NCBI RefSeq assembly: GCF_000026145.1
Contig: NC_009445.1
Location: 2,294,001 to 2,358,000 of the forward strand
Length of the DNA: 64,000 nucleotides
Source: Bradyrhizobium sp. ORS 278
GTDB lineage: Bacteria > Pseudomonadota > Alphaproteobacteria > Rhizobiales > Xanthobacteraceae
Direction: 5' to 3'
The notes under the pieces are model-generated. The model ran no database searches and was not told where the DNA came from. It saw only the letters and a program-made list of their open reading frames with translations. The stretch's first letter is position 1; each line of letters opens with the position of its first letter. Shown in pieces: positions 9,217-17,484 of the stretch. Position numbers and translations under genes: made by a program.

Positions 9217-10401
9217 TCACAAGGCGCCGAGCCGGTCCAGCGTGAAGCCGGAGAGATCGACCCGAGGCGTGGCCCCCAGCGCCATCGCCGCGAGCGCCTC
9301 GCCTACGGCCGGCGAATGTTTAAAGCCATGGCCGGAGCAGGCCGAGGCGTAGATCACGTTGGTGTCGCCCGGATCGCGGTCGATGACGAAACGGCCGCCG
9401 GTCGCGTTGGTGTAGAGGCAGACCTCGCTGCGCAGGCAGCGCGGTCCGAGATCCGGCACGAACGGGCGGACATAGGTCTCGTAGGTCTCCTCGATCTCGC
9501 TGGCCGTGACATCACGCGCGACGCGGTCCGGATCGGTCTCGCCCGTCAGCACCTCATTGGCGATCTTCACGCCCTTCGCAGGCGAGCCGAGCCAGGGGAA
9601 GCCGTAGATGTCGGACGCCGCGCGTCCGCGGCCGCTGACGTCCCAGATGAAGACCGGCGCATCCGGGCCGAAACGTTCGGGGTGGGACAGCACCTCGAAC
9701 CAGTACAGCACCTGCCGCGTGATGGTCACGCGCCGCTGCAGCGGCGCGATCAACTCGGTGATCCACGGCCCTGTGGTGACGATCAGCGTCGTCGAAGATG
9801 CCGTCGCGCCGTCGTCCATCGTCACCGTGAGAGCGCCGCGGGCGCGGTGGAATGCCGTCACCCGCCGGCCGGTGAGCAGCGTGGCGCCGTGGCCTGCGGC
9901 GACCGCGAGCTCGGTCCGCACGCAATCCTCGACCAGCAGATAGCCGCCCGCGCGGTCAAGAAAGCCGCGATCGCCGGGCGCGGTGGCAAAGCCCGGATAG
10001 TCCGCGCGCAGCCGCTCCGACGAGATCGTCTCGCCGTCGACGCCGTGCAGGCGGGCGGCGGTCTCGATGTTGGCGAAGAACTTCGCGCTCGAGACGCCGT
10101 GAACCTCGCCGCCATGCTGGCTCGGAATGAACAGGCAGCCGCATTGCGCGAACAGATGTGCGCCGGTGTCGCGCTCCAGCTCGCGCCAGATCTGGTGCGA
10201 GCGCTGCGCCAGAGGCGTGTAGTCGACGCCCTCGCCGATCGCGGCGCGGGTGATGCGGGTCTCGCCATGGGTCGAGCCGAATTTGTGCGGCGGCTGGAAG
10301 CGGTCGATGCCGAGCACACGTTTTCCCGCTCTGGCGAGATGCAGCAGCGCGGCGCTGCCGACCGCGCCGCAGCCGATCACGATGACATCAAACTGCGCCA
10401 T
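9217..10401 (-). CDS. solA: N-methyl-L-tryptophan oxidase / monomeric sarcosine oxidase family
   Basis: 394 residues, matching the family. The N-terminal FAD motif is VIVIGCGAVGSAALLHLARAGKRVLGID followed by GSTHGETRITRAA. The cysteine in LRSEVCLYTNATGGRF is the expected covalent flavin attachment site, and SACSGHGFKHSPAVGE is the C-terminal flavin-contact motif. The enzyme oxidatively demethylates N-methyl amino acids, releasing formaldehyde and hydrogen peroxide. It ends only 3 bases from the convergent metallo-beta-lactamase gene and precedes an enoyl-CoA hydratase on its own strand. Substrate choice between sarcosine, N-methyltryptophan and related amines is not resolvable here. Confidence 0.9.
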   Translation of the reverse strand: MAQFDVIVIGCGAVGSAALLHLARAGKRVLGIDRFQPPHKFGSTHGETRITRAAIGEGVDYTPLAQRSHQIWRELERDTGAHLFAQCGCLFIPSQHGGEVHGVSSAKFFANIETAARLHGVDGETISSERLRADYPGFATAPGDRGFLDRAGGYLLVEDCVRTELAVAAGHGATLLTGRRVTAFHRARGALTVTMDDGATASSTTLIVTTGPWITELIAPLQRRVTITRQVLYWFEVLSHPERFGPDAPVFIWDVSGRGRAASDIYGFPWLGSPAKGVKIANEVLTGETDPDRVARDVTASEIEETYETYVRPFVPDLGPRCLRSEVCLYTNATGGRFVIDRDPGDTNVIYASACSGHGFKHSPAVGEALAAMALGATPRVDLSGFTLDRLGAL

Positions 10402-10422
10402 GCCCGTTCGACGGCCCCGCCG

Positions 10423-11187
10423 TCATTTCTTCTTCTTGCGCGACAGGAACGCCTTGAACGCGCCGATCGCCTCTTCCGAGGTCATCCGCTCGGCGAACAG
10501 ATAGGCCTCCTGGTCGATGCGGCGGGTCAATTCGTCCGGCGCGGTGCGGATCAACTTGCGTCCGATCGCGACCGCCTCGGCGGGCAGCCGCGCGATGTCG
10601 CGCGCCACCTTGTGCGCCTCGACCTCGGTATGACCCGGCGCCACCACGGTGTTGACGAAGCCGGCGATATGCGCATCCGCGGCGGTCATGGTGCGGCCCA
10701 TCACCAGCATCGCGAACGCGCGCTGATAGCCCATGGTCTGTGGCATCAGCAGGCTCGAGGCGCCCTCCGGCACCAGGCCGAGATGGATGAAGGGCGTCGA
10801 GAATGTCGCCGTGGTCGAGGCCAGCACATAGTCGCAGTGGAACAGCATCGTGGTGCCGATGCCGATCGCGACGCCGTCAACCGCGGCGATGATCGGCTTG
10901 ACGTTGTGGGCCAGCGAATACAGGAATTTGGTCGCGGCCGAGGTGCGCGCCGCCTCGCTGCCGGCATCGCCGGCCCGCAGGAAATCCTCGAGGTCGTTGC
11001 CAGCGGTGAACACGCCGGAGCCGCCGGTGATGATGATGCATCGCACCAGCGGATTGTTCTGCGCGGTGTCGATCGCATGGCTCATGCCGAGATACATGGC
11101 CTGCGTGATCGCGTTCTTCTTCTCGGGACGCCTGAGCTTGATCGTCCGCGTCTCGCCCTCGTCGGTGACGATCAGATGGTCGGTCAT
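10423..11187 (-). CDS. Enoyl-CoA hydratase/isomerase family protein
   Basis: 254 residues of the crotonase fold. The oxyanion-hole segments are visible as TAGNDLEDFLRAG (about residues 62-75) and AVDGVAIGIGTTMLFHCD (about 100-118). The middle LGLVPEGASSLLMPQTMG is typical of family members acting on short acyl-CoAs. The start ATG at 11187 is preferred because GAGGG lies four bases upstream; a longer reading has an implausible arginine-rich N-terminus. It probably hydrates or isomerises an enoyl-CoA in fatty-acid or amino-acid catabolism. The C-terminus ends in a lysine tail. Exact substrate is unknown. Confidence 0.9.
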   Translation of the reverse strand: MTDHLIVTDEGETRTIKLRRPEKKNAITQAMYLGMSHAIDTAQNNPLVRCIIITGGSGVFTAGNDLEDFLRAGDAGSEAARTSAATKFLYSLAHNVKPIIAAVDGVAIGIGTTMLFHCDYVLASTTATFSTPFIHLGLVPEGASSLLMPQTMGYQRAFAMLVMGRTMTAADAHIAGFVNTVVAPGHTEVEAHKVARDIARLPAEAVAIGRKLIRTAPDELTRRIDQEAYLFAERMTSEEAIGAFKAFLSRKKKK

Positions 11188-11417
11188 AGAGCCCTCATGC
11201 ATGTGCGTCGGCCGCCGGCGGTGACGATCGAGTCGTTTCTCTCCCGCCAACCTACATCATCCCCCGGTCACGCCAAGAGCTGAACGTGCGAGCAAAACAC
11301 GTTCGGGTTGCATTTCCGTGAGTCGGCGCGGTCGTCCTGCTTGCATGGTTGACGACGGGTTTGCGGCAGCATTTCGCCCCGACACCTCCGTCGAGCGCAG
11401 CGGCGTCATCCATGCGC

Positions 11418-11789
11418 TCAGCGCGCGCCGTCAGGGCGCGGCGGCGTAGCGGGAGCGCGTGGCGCGGCCGTCGGCGCCTGCTGCCGCGCGGCCTCGCGCC
11501 GCAACGCCTGCTCCAGCACCGCGAGTCGCGTGGCCATGCGCGTCAGCTCGTCATGCATCGAGCTCTGAACGCCCGTCACCGCGTGCTGCACCTCGCGCAG
11601 CGCGTCGCGCTGCGTCTCCGCCTTCAGCACCCTGAACTCGGCCTCGATGGAGGTCAGGCGGCTGTTCACGGCGCGGATCGCCTCGGCGATCTCCTTCTGG
11701 CCGTCCTGCAGCGCGCGCACGTGATCGACCAGCCGCAGATGATCGGTCAATTCCTCGACGGTCTTGCCGATATTGCTGCGGCCCCACAT
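11418..11789 (-). CDS. Hypothetical coiled-coil protein
   Basis: About 123 residues with no recognised family. Residues 10-95 are a continuous heptad-like helix (VEELTDHLRLVDHVRALQDG, then IRAVNSRLTSIEAEFRVLK), followed by an Ala/Pro-rich tail. No signal peptide or membrane segment is seen. Its start overlaps the stop of the upstream gene (TGATG), so translation is coupled. A cytoplasmic scaffold or oligomerisation role is conceivable but unsupported. Confidence 0.7.
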   Translation of the reverse strand: MWGRSNIGKTVEELTDHLRLVDHVRALQDGQKEIAEAIRAVNSRLTSIEAEFRVLKAETQRDALREVQHAVTGVQSSMHDELTRMATRLAVLEQALRREAARQQAPTAAPRAPATPPRPDGAR

Positions 11790-12322
11790 CACTTCACCGA
11801 CCGCAAGAGATTGCGGATCGTCGCCAGATGATCTTCGGGCGAGCCGAGCCGCGCCGAGATCGCGCTCATCAGATCCTTGCGCAGCTCGGACAACTCGTCC
11901 TCGGGCACGATCCGCTCGGCGGGCTCGTCGTTCGGCATCCGCCGCGGCTCGACCTCGACCGGGCGCGCATCGAGATTGCGCGGTTCAGGCAGGCGCGGGT
12001 CGATGTCGAAATAAGGCGGTCGCTCATATACCGGGATGTGCGGCGCCTGACGCGCCGTCGTCACGCGCGCAAGCGAGGGGAACCGCGATGGCGGCGTCCG
12101 CGCCGGCCGTTCGATCTGATCGATCAGCGCTGCGAGCGCCACGTCCATATTGCTGTCGTCGAGCTCGTCCTCGACGATTTGATAGGACGACTTCCGCGGT
12201 GTTGCCTCATTTGGGTGAGAGGCTGAGGTGAAAGAGGATGCGTGGTCGCGGAGTCGCTCGATGACCCGGCGGACTCGCTCGCCGAGACCTGGCTTCTCCC
12301 TGGCCGGTGTTCGCATCAACAT
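11789..12322 (-). CDS. Hypothetical protein, acidic/proline-rich
   Basis: About 177 residues beginning MLMRTPAREKPGLGERVRRV. ATG 12322 is chosen because GGAG lies six bases upstream. The first 40 residues are basic, followed by an acidic patch (QIVEDELDDSNMDVALAALI) and a long Pro/Arg/Glu-rich linker. The C-terminal part (EDELSELRKDLMSAISARLG) is helical. No domain is recognised. It forms a two-gene unit with the overlapping coiled-coil gene, and the pair may encode interacting partners. It diverges from the manganese catalase fusion across about 300 bases. Confidence 0.7.
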   Translation of the reverse strand: MLMRTPAREKPGLGERVRRVIERLRDHASSFTSASHPNEATPRKSSYQIVEDELDDSNMDVALAALIDQIERPARTPPSRFPSLARVTTARQAPHIPVYERPPYFDIDPRLPEPRNLDARPVEVEPRRMPNDEPAERIVPEDELSELRKDLMSAISARLGSPEDHLATIRNLLRSVK

Positions 12323-12617
12323 GTCACTCTCCAGCACAACAGCTTAGGCGAGCAGGGAAAACCTTAGCAAGAGGCAGTTGTCCAGCTGCCAACAGGATGT
12401 CGCACGGTGGCCGGCGCCGCCCCATCCCGTCCGCATCGATGGGCCCCGGTTCCGTGGGCGGATCCGCTCGCGCCGCGCTCACGCGGAGTGCGCCTCAATG
12501 TGCATATGAGACGCTGTGCTGCGACCTTTGCGCGCCCGATCCGCCGCGAAAGGTAAGGAACAACCGCGATGGCCGGTCGTTCGCCCTTGCATCCTCCGCA
12601 AACGTCCGAGGCCTCCC

Positions 12618-13886
12618 ATGTATCACCACGTCAAGAAGCTGATGTTCACCGTCCGTGTCGACGAGCCGGATCCGCGCTTCGGCAACATGCTGCTCGAGCA
12701 GTTCGGCGGCGCCAATGGCGAGCTCGCCGCTGCCATGCAGTACTCGATCCAGGGGCTGAATTGCGAGGATCCCGATCGCAAGGATCTGTTGATGGATATC
12801 GGCACCGAGGAGCTCAGCCATCTCGAGGTCGTCGGCACGCTGGCGCGCCTGCATCTGAAGCCGTCGAAGTTCGATCGCGAGGCCGCCGAGGCCGACCCGC
12901 TGATCGCGATCGCCGGCGGCGGCGGCGTGAACCTGTTCAACTCGCAGGGCAATGCGTGGACCGCGGACTATCTGAAGATCACCGGCGAGCTCGACGTCGA
13001 CCTGCGCAGCAACATCGCCGCCGAGGCGCGCGCCAAGATCGTCTATGAGCGGCTGATCAATTTCACCGACGATGCCGGCACCAAGGACGCGCTGCAGTTC
13101 CTGATGACGCGCGAGATCACCCACATGAAGGCGTTCGCGATGGCGTTGGAGAGCATGAACAAGCCGGCCTTCAGCGTCGGCCGCATCGCGCCGACACCGG
13201 GCCTCGTCGATCAGTTCTTCAACGACTCCAGCGGCTCGGGCGATCACGGCGAGATCGACACCCGCGGCCCATGGAACGAGGGCGGCGACTGGGTCTTCAC
13301 GGAATCGCCGGCGATCCAGGCCACCGAGAACGGTGCGTCCAGCGCGATCGTCACCGAGAGCTCGCCGCCGGTCGACGAGGCCGGCCTCGGCGATCTCCTG
13401 ATCGAGGAGCTCAGAGACATCCTGCACGCCGAGAAGCAGCTCACCAAGGCGCTGCCGAAGATGGCCGAAGCCGCGCGCTTCGATCAGCTGCGCGAATTGT
13501 TCGAGCAGCATCTTGTGGAGACCGAGGCCCAGATCGAGCGCATCAACGCGTGCTTCGAGATGCTCGGCACGACCCCCAAGGCCAAGCCCTGCAAGGGCAT
13601 GATGGGTCTGGTCGAGGAGGGGCAGGAGATCATCGCGCAAGGCGAAGAGAAGGAGGACGCCGCCGCCGACCTCGCCTTGATCGGCGCGGCGCAGCGCGTC
13701 GAGCATTACGAGATGTCCGGCTACACCACCGCCCGCAACCTCGCCTCGCAACTCCGCCACAGCGCCGTCGTCGCGCTGCTGTCGAAGTCGCTGGCGGAAG
13801 AGGAGAACGCCGATCAGCTGCTCAACCAGGTCGCAAGATCGCTGATGTCGGTCGCCAAGATGCCGGCCGCCATCGAGCAGGCGTGA
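12618..13886 (+). CDS. Manganese catalase-like domain fused to DUF892 ferritin-like domain
   Basis: 422 residues from ATG 12618, preceded by GAGG about ten bases upstream. Residues 1-220 are a manganese catalase: di-manganese ligands are visible in ANGELAAAMQYSIQG, IGTEELSHLEVVG, NIAAEARAKIVYERL and FLMTREITHMKAF (three Glu and two Glu-x-x-His positions). After a linker around residues 225-265, residues about 268-415 form a DUF892/YciF ferritin-like bundle starting LGDLLIEELRDILHAEKQLTKALPK. The first half should disproportionate hydrogen peroxide; DUF892 proteins are stress-induced with no settled reaction. The fusion suggests peroxide or iron stress tolerance. No regulator is adjacent. Confidence 0.9.
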   Translation: MYHHVKKLMFTVRVDEPDPRFGNMLLEQFGGANGELAAAMQYSIQGLNCEDPDRKDLLMDIGTEELSHLEVVGTLARLHLKPSKFDREAAEADPLIAIAGGGGVNLFNSQGNAWTADYLKITGELDVDLRSNIAAEARAKIVYERLINFTDDAGTKDALQFLMTREITHMKAFAMALESMNKPAFSVGRIAPTPGLVDQFFNDSSGSGDHGEIDTRGPWNEGGDWVFTESPAIQATENGASSAIVTESSPPVDEAGLGDLLIEELRDILHAEKQLTKALPKMAEAARFDQLRELFEQHLVETEAQIERINACFEMLGTTPKAKPCKGMMGLVEEGQEIIAQGEEKEDAAADLALIGAAQRVEHYEMSGYTTARNLASQLRHSAVVALLSKSLAEEENADQLLNQVARSLMSVAKMPAAIEQA

Positions 13887-14021
13887 CGAGGGTGCAGGGC
13901 GGATGATCGCAGCGTCATCCGCCCTTGTCCCAGGGGAAGACAACGGTGACTCCCCTTGGCCAAATCGCCTGGGGGACGATGAGCTCGCGTCGTTTCTATT
14001 CATCAGTGCGCAGCTATCACC

Positions 14022-14163
14022 CCTCACCCTGAGGAGCCCGCCGGAGGCGGGCGTCTCGAAGGGCGAGGCAACCGGCGGGGCCTCATGGTTCGAGACGCGC
14101 AGCGTGCAATGATCTTGCCCCGCATTGCTCTGGTTGGCGCGGCGCTCCTCACCATGAGGGTCA
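14022..14163. repeat. Dispersed palindromic repeat (CCTCACCCTGAGGAGC type)
   Basis: The element opens CCTCACCCTGAGGAGC and closes GCTCCTCACCATGAGGGTCAGG, an imperfect inverted pair, and contains CCCGCCGGAGGCGGGCGTCTCGAA and a CATGGTTCGAGACGC segment. This pattern is widespread between genes in Bradyrhizobium-type genomes (recognition from general knowledge). It lies downstream of the catalase fusion and may end or stabilise its transcript. Confidence 0.65.
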
Positions 14164-14235
14164 GGTTTCAAGACCGGTGATACAGGCTGGTTGTCAGCAG
14201 CGTGCACGGAGAGCGCCGACGGGGCCAGCGTCTGC

Positions 14236-14500
14236 TCACCACGAGTACCGCACCACGCCCTTGCCGGCGCAGCTGCGGCTGACGCTGGCGAACTCGCCGT
14301 CGAAGGTCAGCGCGGCGGTTCCTCGACTTCATCTCCGCCGTTGCGCTCACCAGCGCGCGGTCGGCGGCCTGTTGCGCGCCGTTCACGACGAAGCTCGCGC
14401 CGGGCAGGGTTCTGGAAGGTCGGCGTCAGCGCGCGGCCGGCGCTGATTGCGTTGGCCCGGAATGCTGAATTCGATACCGAAGCCAATTATAGAGTCCGTG
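14236..14500 (-). pseudogene. Degenerate autotransporter beta-barrel C-terminus
   Basis: Reading the reverse strand across two or more frame changes gives pieces NAISAGRALTPTFQNPA, ASFVVNGAQQAADRALVSAT and LTFDGEFASVSRSCAGKGVV followed by RYSW and a stop. This is the usual final-strand pattern of autotransporter beta-domains (FDGEF..., ...GKGxVRYxW). No single frame carries it and no passenger domain lies upstream, so it looks like a decayed remnant. Boundaries are approximate. Confidence 0.5.
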
Positions 14501-14808
14501 GTTTTAGAGCATTTCAATCGCAGAGCGATCAACCCGCATGGCCTGTCAACGCCGCCTCAGTGGAAGGTGCTCCGATGCGCGCCTCGAGTCGGTTGCGTCG
14601 TCCGTTTGGAGATCGTCATCGCCGCCCATGTCCCAGCCATCGCCGCCCAGGAATTCTCCGAGCGCGTGAAGCTCCCGTGCTGACGTGGCTTGCCGCGCAA
14701 TGCACCACCCCCGGCATCGCAGCAGGAAAGCTGACCATCATGGCCAGGTATCGCGAGCGTGTAGATATGCGATGGTGCTGCGTGTCGCCGCGCGATCGCA
14801 TCCTGGCC
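14501..14808. other. Interval without a recognisable gene
   Basis: About 300 bases between the autotransporter remnant and the small secreted-protein gene. A plus-strand frame exists (ending 14683) but has no ribosome site, no family resemblance and poor codon use. I see no RNA or repeat here. Confidence 0.4.
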
Positions 14809-15066
14809 TTATTCCGTGTAGTTGCGCCATCGCTCCGCCCGCCGGACATGCACGGGCGTCAGGCAGCGCCTGGCGCGGTTGATCTGCGCATCGGTGGCGC
14901 CGCGGCTGCGCGCATACATCTCGGCAACCTCGGCCGTGTATTTCTCGACGTAATAGCGCACCTCCGAGCACGACATCCTTTTCTCCGGACCTGCTTCGTT
15001 CGCCGCCCAGACTTCGGATCCCATCGCCAGGATCATCATCCCCGCACCGATCACGCTCCGCAACAT
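14809..15066 (-). CDS. Small secreted hypothetical protein
   Basis: 85 residues from ATG 15066, with GGGGGAG about nine bases upstream. A Sec signal (MLRSVIGAGMMILAMGSEVWA) precedes a mature part of about 64 residues containing MSCSEVRYYVEKYTAEVAEM and ATDAQINRARRCL, with two cysteines that could form a disulfide. Short periplasmic proteins of this type are frequent in Bradyrhizobium, but their role is unknown. The gene stands alone. Confidence 0.75.
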   Translation of the reverse strand: MLRSVIGAGMMILAMGSEVWAANEAGPEKRMSCSEVRYYVEKYTAEVAEMYARSRGATDAQINRARRCLTPVHVRRAERWRNYTE

Positions 15067-15267
15067 CCGATTGTCTCCCCCGCTGTCTTTCGCTGACTGC
15101 AAGCAGGCGTGACTCGGAGCGAAGGCGCAAATTAACAATGACGAGCGTATCACGTTGTCCGTACAGTGTGGCTTGCCGGCGTCACCTACCGTGATGGCAT
15201 CGCAACGCCTGCAACCGGGGGCATCGCGCAGACATGATCCTCCGTGGAACTTCACAGGTCCCGCGCG

Positions 15268-15642
15268 TCACGCCAAATGCGGGGACATCAGCCGCTGCGC
15301 AAAGTCGCAGCTCGTCACCGCTGTGCTGCCGCCACTGCTCGTTGAGTTCGTCGTCACACCTTGCGCGTTATAGGTCTGTGCGCCCTTGGTGCTCGCGTCC
15401 GAGCTCGCTGCAGTCTTGGTCACCTCGATCGAGCCGTCGAAATAGGTGGTGGTTGTGATGGTGATGCCGTCGAGCGTGATCGAGACCTCGCTGACCACGG
15501 TCTTGCCCGACGACGAGCTGCCGCTGCCGGACGCGCTTTCAGACGTGCTGCCCGACGAGCTCGTAGCCGACGTCGATGCAGTAAATTGGGTAGCAGTCGC
15601 GGACTGGGCCGTGACAGCCGTGGTGACGGAGTTGATCGACAT
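15268..15642 (-). CDS. Ser/Thr-rich hypothetical protein
   Basis: 124 residues beginning MSINSVTTAVTAQSATATQF. Residues 20-45 are an almost pure Ser/Thr/Gly stretch, followed by a predicted beta segment VSEVSITLDGITITTTTYFDG and a second Ser/Thr-rich part. No signal peptide, domain or catalytic motif is evident. The composition suggests an extracellular or low-complexity linker-like protein, but export is not shown. Moderate confidence that it is a real gene. Confidence 0.55.
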   Translation of the reverse strand: MSINSVTTAVTAQSATATQFTASTSATSSSGSTSESASGSGSSSSGKTVVSEVSITLDGITITTTTYFDGSIEVTKTAASSDASTKGAQTYNAQGVTTNSTSSGGSTAVTSCDFAQRLMSPHLA

Positions 15643-16049
15643 GGACGTCTCGCATCAAGAAGAGGGGCGGCGCTGCGCGGATGCGGAGCTCGGGCAATTG
15701 CCGGGCACTGGTGTGGCGCTTTAGTCTCCGGCGCATGACCCTCGCGCTTTCCGCCGCCGATCCTGCATGCCTCGGAACCGTCAGCGCAGCCCGGCCACCG
15801 CCGCGTGCTGCAGGTCGATTTTGCGGCGGACCGATTGCCGGGCGGATTGGAATGGCTTGGTATTTGAAGCAACAGAGCAGGCGGATCGGCGCGGCGCAAT
15901 CCGCCATCGCAGTCAGCAGCGGAACGGCGATGGCCGCTCGTATTGGCGCGTGCTACGCGTGACTATCTTCGTTATCCCATTTTTTGCGATGAAGCCGCGG
16001 CGCGGATTGAGGCTTGAGGGGTTGCAGGCCCTCTGGAGGAGCTTCGAAG
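15643..16049. other. Divergent intergenic region
   Basis: About 400 bases between the Ser/Thr-rich gene (leftward) and the 16050 gene (rightward). It should hold both promoters. I see no repeat family, RNA gene or strong hairpin in it. Confidence 0.4.
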
Positions 16050-16757
16050 GTGAAGACATCGAAAGAGGCGTGGGGTGCAGCACAGCTCGGAAAGCACACC
16101 AAGCAGCGCTGGAGCGAACTGAGGCCCACCACGATCATGCGTCAGGGCATGCACGCGGCGAGTCGGCAGTTTGCGGTCGGGGGAGAGCAGCCAGTCGTAC
16201 CCGGTCTGAGATTGGGAACGTCCATACACGGACTTTGGAAAGACGCTGGCGAACTGGCCATGATCCGGGTTTTTGCTCAACTCCATGACGAGCGGGTGGC
16301 GTCGATGTGGTCGATCGTCGATGGTCAAGAACGATCGGTTCACTTCGCGGATTTCGACATCATATCGACGTCGCAGCTGCTGTTTGGCCGGCCAGAGCAA
16401 ACATGGCCCGTCATTGCGATCGACGACGTGGAACATCTGGACGCTGTGCTGCGGATGTATAGTGGTCTGATCGACGAGATCTGGCTGCACTTCGGGGGAT
16501 ACGATCGAGCGGGTTTTGAGGCTTTGGCGCTCTGGCTGATCAGCGCGCCGCGCGATGCGGGTCAGACCGTTCATGGGCTCGGCGGCGCCTGCGCAGCGTT
16601 CCTCTATGGGGTCAGGGACCGGGCATTCGAACTGCTGTGCGATCTGGAGTCATCCTGGAACGAGCGTCTGGCAAATGAGCCGGACCGTCCCGTCGTCGTC
16701 GAAGTTCATCGCTCAGTCATCGGATCTATCGAACGCGCCCGCGAGGCCTTCGGTTAG
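16050..16757 (+). CDS. Hypothetical protein
   Basis: About 235 residues from GTG 16050, chosen because GGAGGAG lies about nine bases upstream; ATG 16137 is an alternative. The N-terminus is basic (KTSKEAWGAAQLGKHTKQRW). The rest is a mixed alpha/beta sequence with FADFDIISTSQLLFGRPEQ, an acidic DDVEHLDAVLRMYSGLIDEI and a long helix RAFELLCDLESSWNERLA. No signal peptide or membrane span is seen and I recognise no family. It has no operon partner. Confidence 0.65.
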   Translation: MKTSKEAWGAAQLGKHTKQRWSELRPTTIMRQGMHAASRQFAVGGEQPVVPGLRLGTSIHGLWKDAGELAMIRVFAQLHDERVASMWSIVDGQERSVHFADFDIISTSQLLFGRPEQTWPVIAIDDVEHLDAVLRMYSGLIDEIWLHFGGYDRAGFEALALWLISAPRDAGQTVHGLGGACAAFLYGVRDRAFELLCDLESSWNERLANEPDRPVVVEVHRSVIGSIERAREAFG

Positions 16758-16819
16758 CTCGCAGCTGCCTCATCAGCCTCATGTCTGTGAAACGACAATC
16801 ACGGCTTGACAAATTCGGC

Positions 16820-17280
16820 AAATCAGCATTATGGTCCATGCATTCCGTTGCGCGGCACGGGACGGTTCGCGGTCGTCATGGACGTTGGCAGCGGGATGCG
16901 GGGACGCGGGCGGGCGGCGTGTGATGAGCACGGACGAACGTTTGGTTCGCGGACGGTGAAGGCGTGTGGTTCTGATACTCCGACGCTAGTATCAACCCGT
17001 TGACGAAGCTTCGCTTCGCGCTGGACATGGTGGCCAGAAAGCCGGCGCACCAGGAAGAGCACGCTATAGCTTGTTAAAACCATCGCGCGGGGAAGGCCGG
17101 GTCTGTCCGGCTGGACCTGTGGTGACTGCCGCCTGCTTTTTGTTTGCAGGCGGGCCATGGCCTCAGCCGAGGCCCGGCCTTCCTCGCGCCCTCCACTTGG
17201 AGAGGGCGGGACTCGAGAGCATAGCTCGGGCGCGCAACGCGTCGCGAGAACGCGGATGCTCATCTCATCGCGGGGTGTTT
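16820..17280. repeat. Structured intergenic element with nested hairpins
   Basis: The core is a 17-bp inverted pair GCGCGGGGAAGGCCGGG (17085-17101) and CCCGGCCTTCCTCGCGC (17173-17189) with one wobble position. It encloses a smaller hairpin GCCTGC / GCAGGC (17131-17151). The flanks (GAGCACGGACGAACG upstream, GGGCGCGCAACGCGTCGCGAGA downstream) are familiar from many Bradyrhizobium intergenic regions, so this is probably one copy of a multi-copy element. No protein is encoded. It could be a transcribed structured RNA or a fossil repeat. Confidence 0.5.
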
Positions 17281-17339
17281 GAGAGTGTGGATCAATGACT
17301 GCTACGTATGTGGGGCAGGGCGCGCGCCACACCCCAACT

Positions 17340-17461
17340 GTCGTCCCGGGCTAGACCCGGGACCCATAACCCCAGGGAGAAGTCCGGGGCACTGTCGTCG
17401 ACCAGTTTCGCCTGGCCACATCAGCCGGTGGGTATGGGTCCCAGGTCAAGCCCGGGACGAC
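17340..17461. repeat. Long palindromic intergenic repeat (REP-like), second copy
   Basis: The arms GTCGTCCCGGGCTAGACC and GGTCAAGCCCGGGACGAC pair with one interruption. The internal GGGACCCATAACCCCAGG and GGTATGGGTCCC match the core of the copy at 1160-1311. It lies just downstream of the acyl-CoA dehydrogenase stop (17485, leftward gene) and may act as its transcript end. Confidence 0.75.
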
Positions 17462-17484
17462 ACCGAATGTGTAGCGCTAGCGCG

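Noticed and set aside
9316..11283. 655-codon plus-strand frame over the oxidase and enoyl-CoA hydratase
   Set aside because: Antisense to two clearly recognised genes, arginine-rich, no domain.
12495..14207. 570-codon minus-strand frame over the catalase fusion
   Set aside because: Opposite a well-recognised gene and spans a repeat; no family motif.
14447..14683. 78-codon plus-strand frame
   Set aside because: Overlaps the autotransporter remnant, no ribosome site, no recognisable motif.
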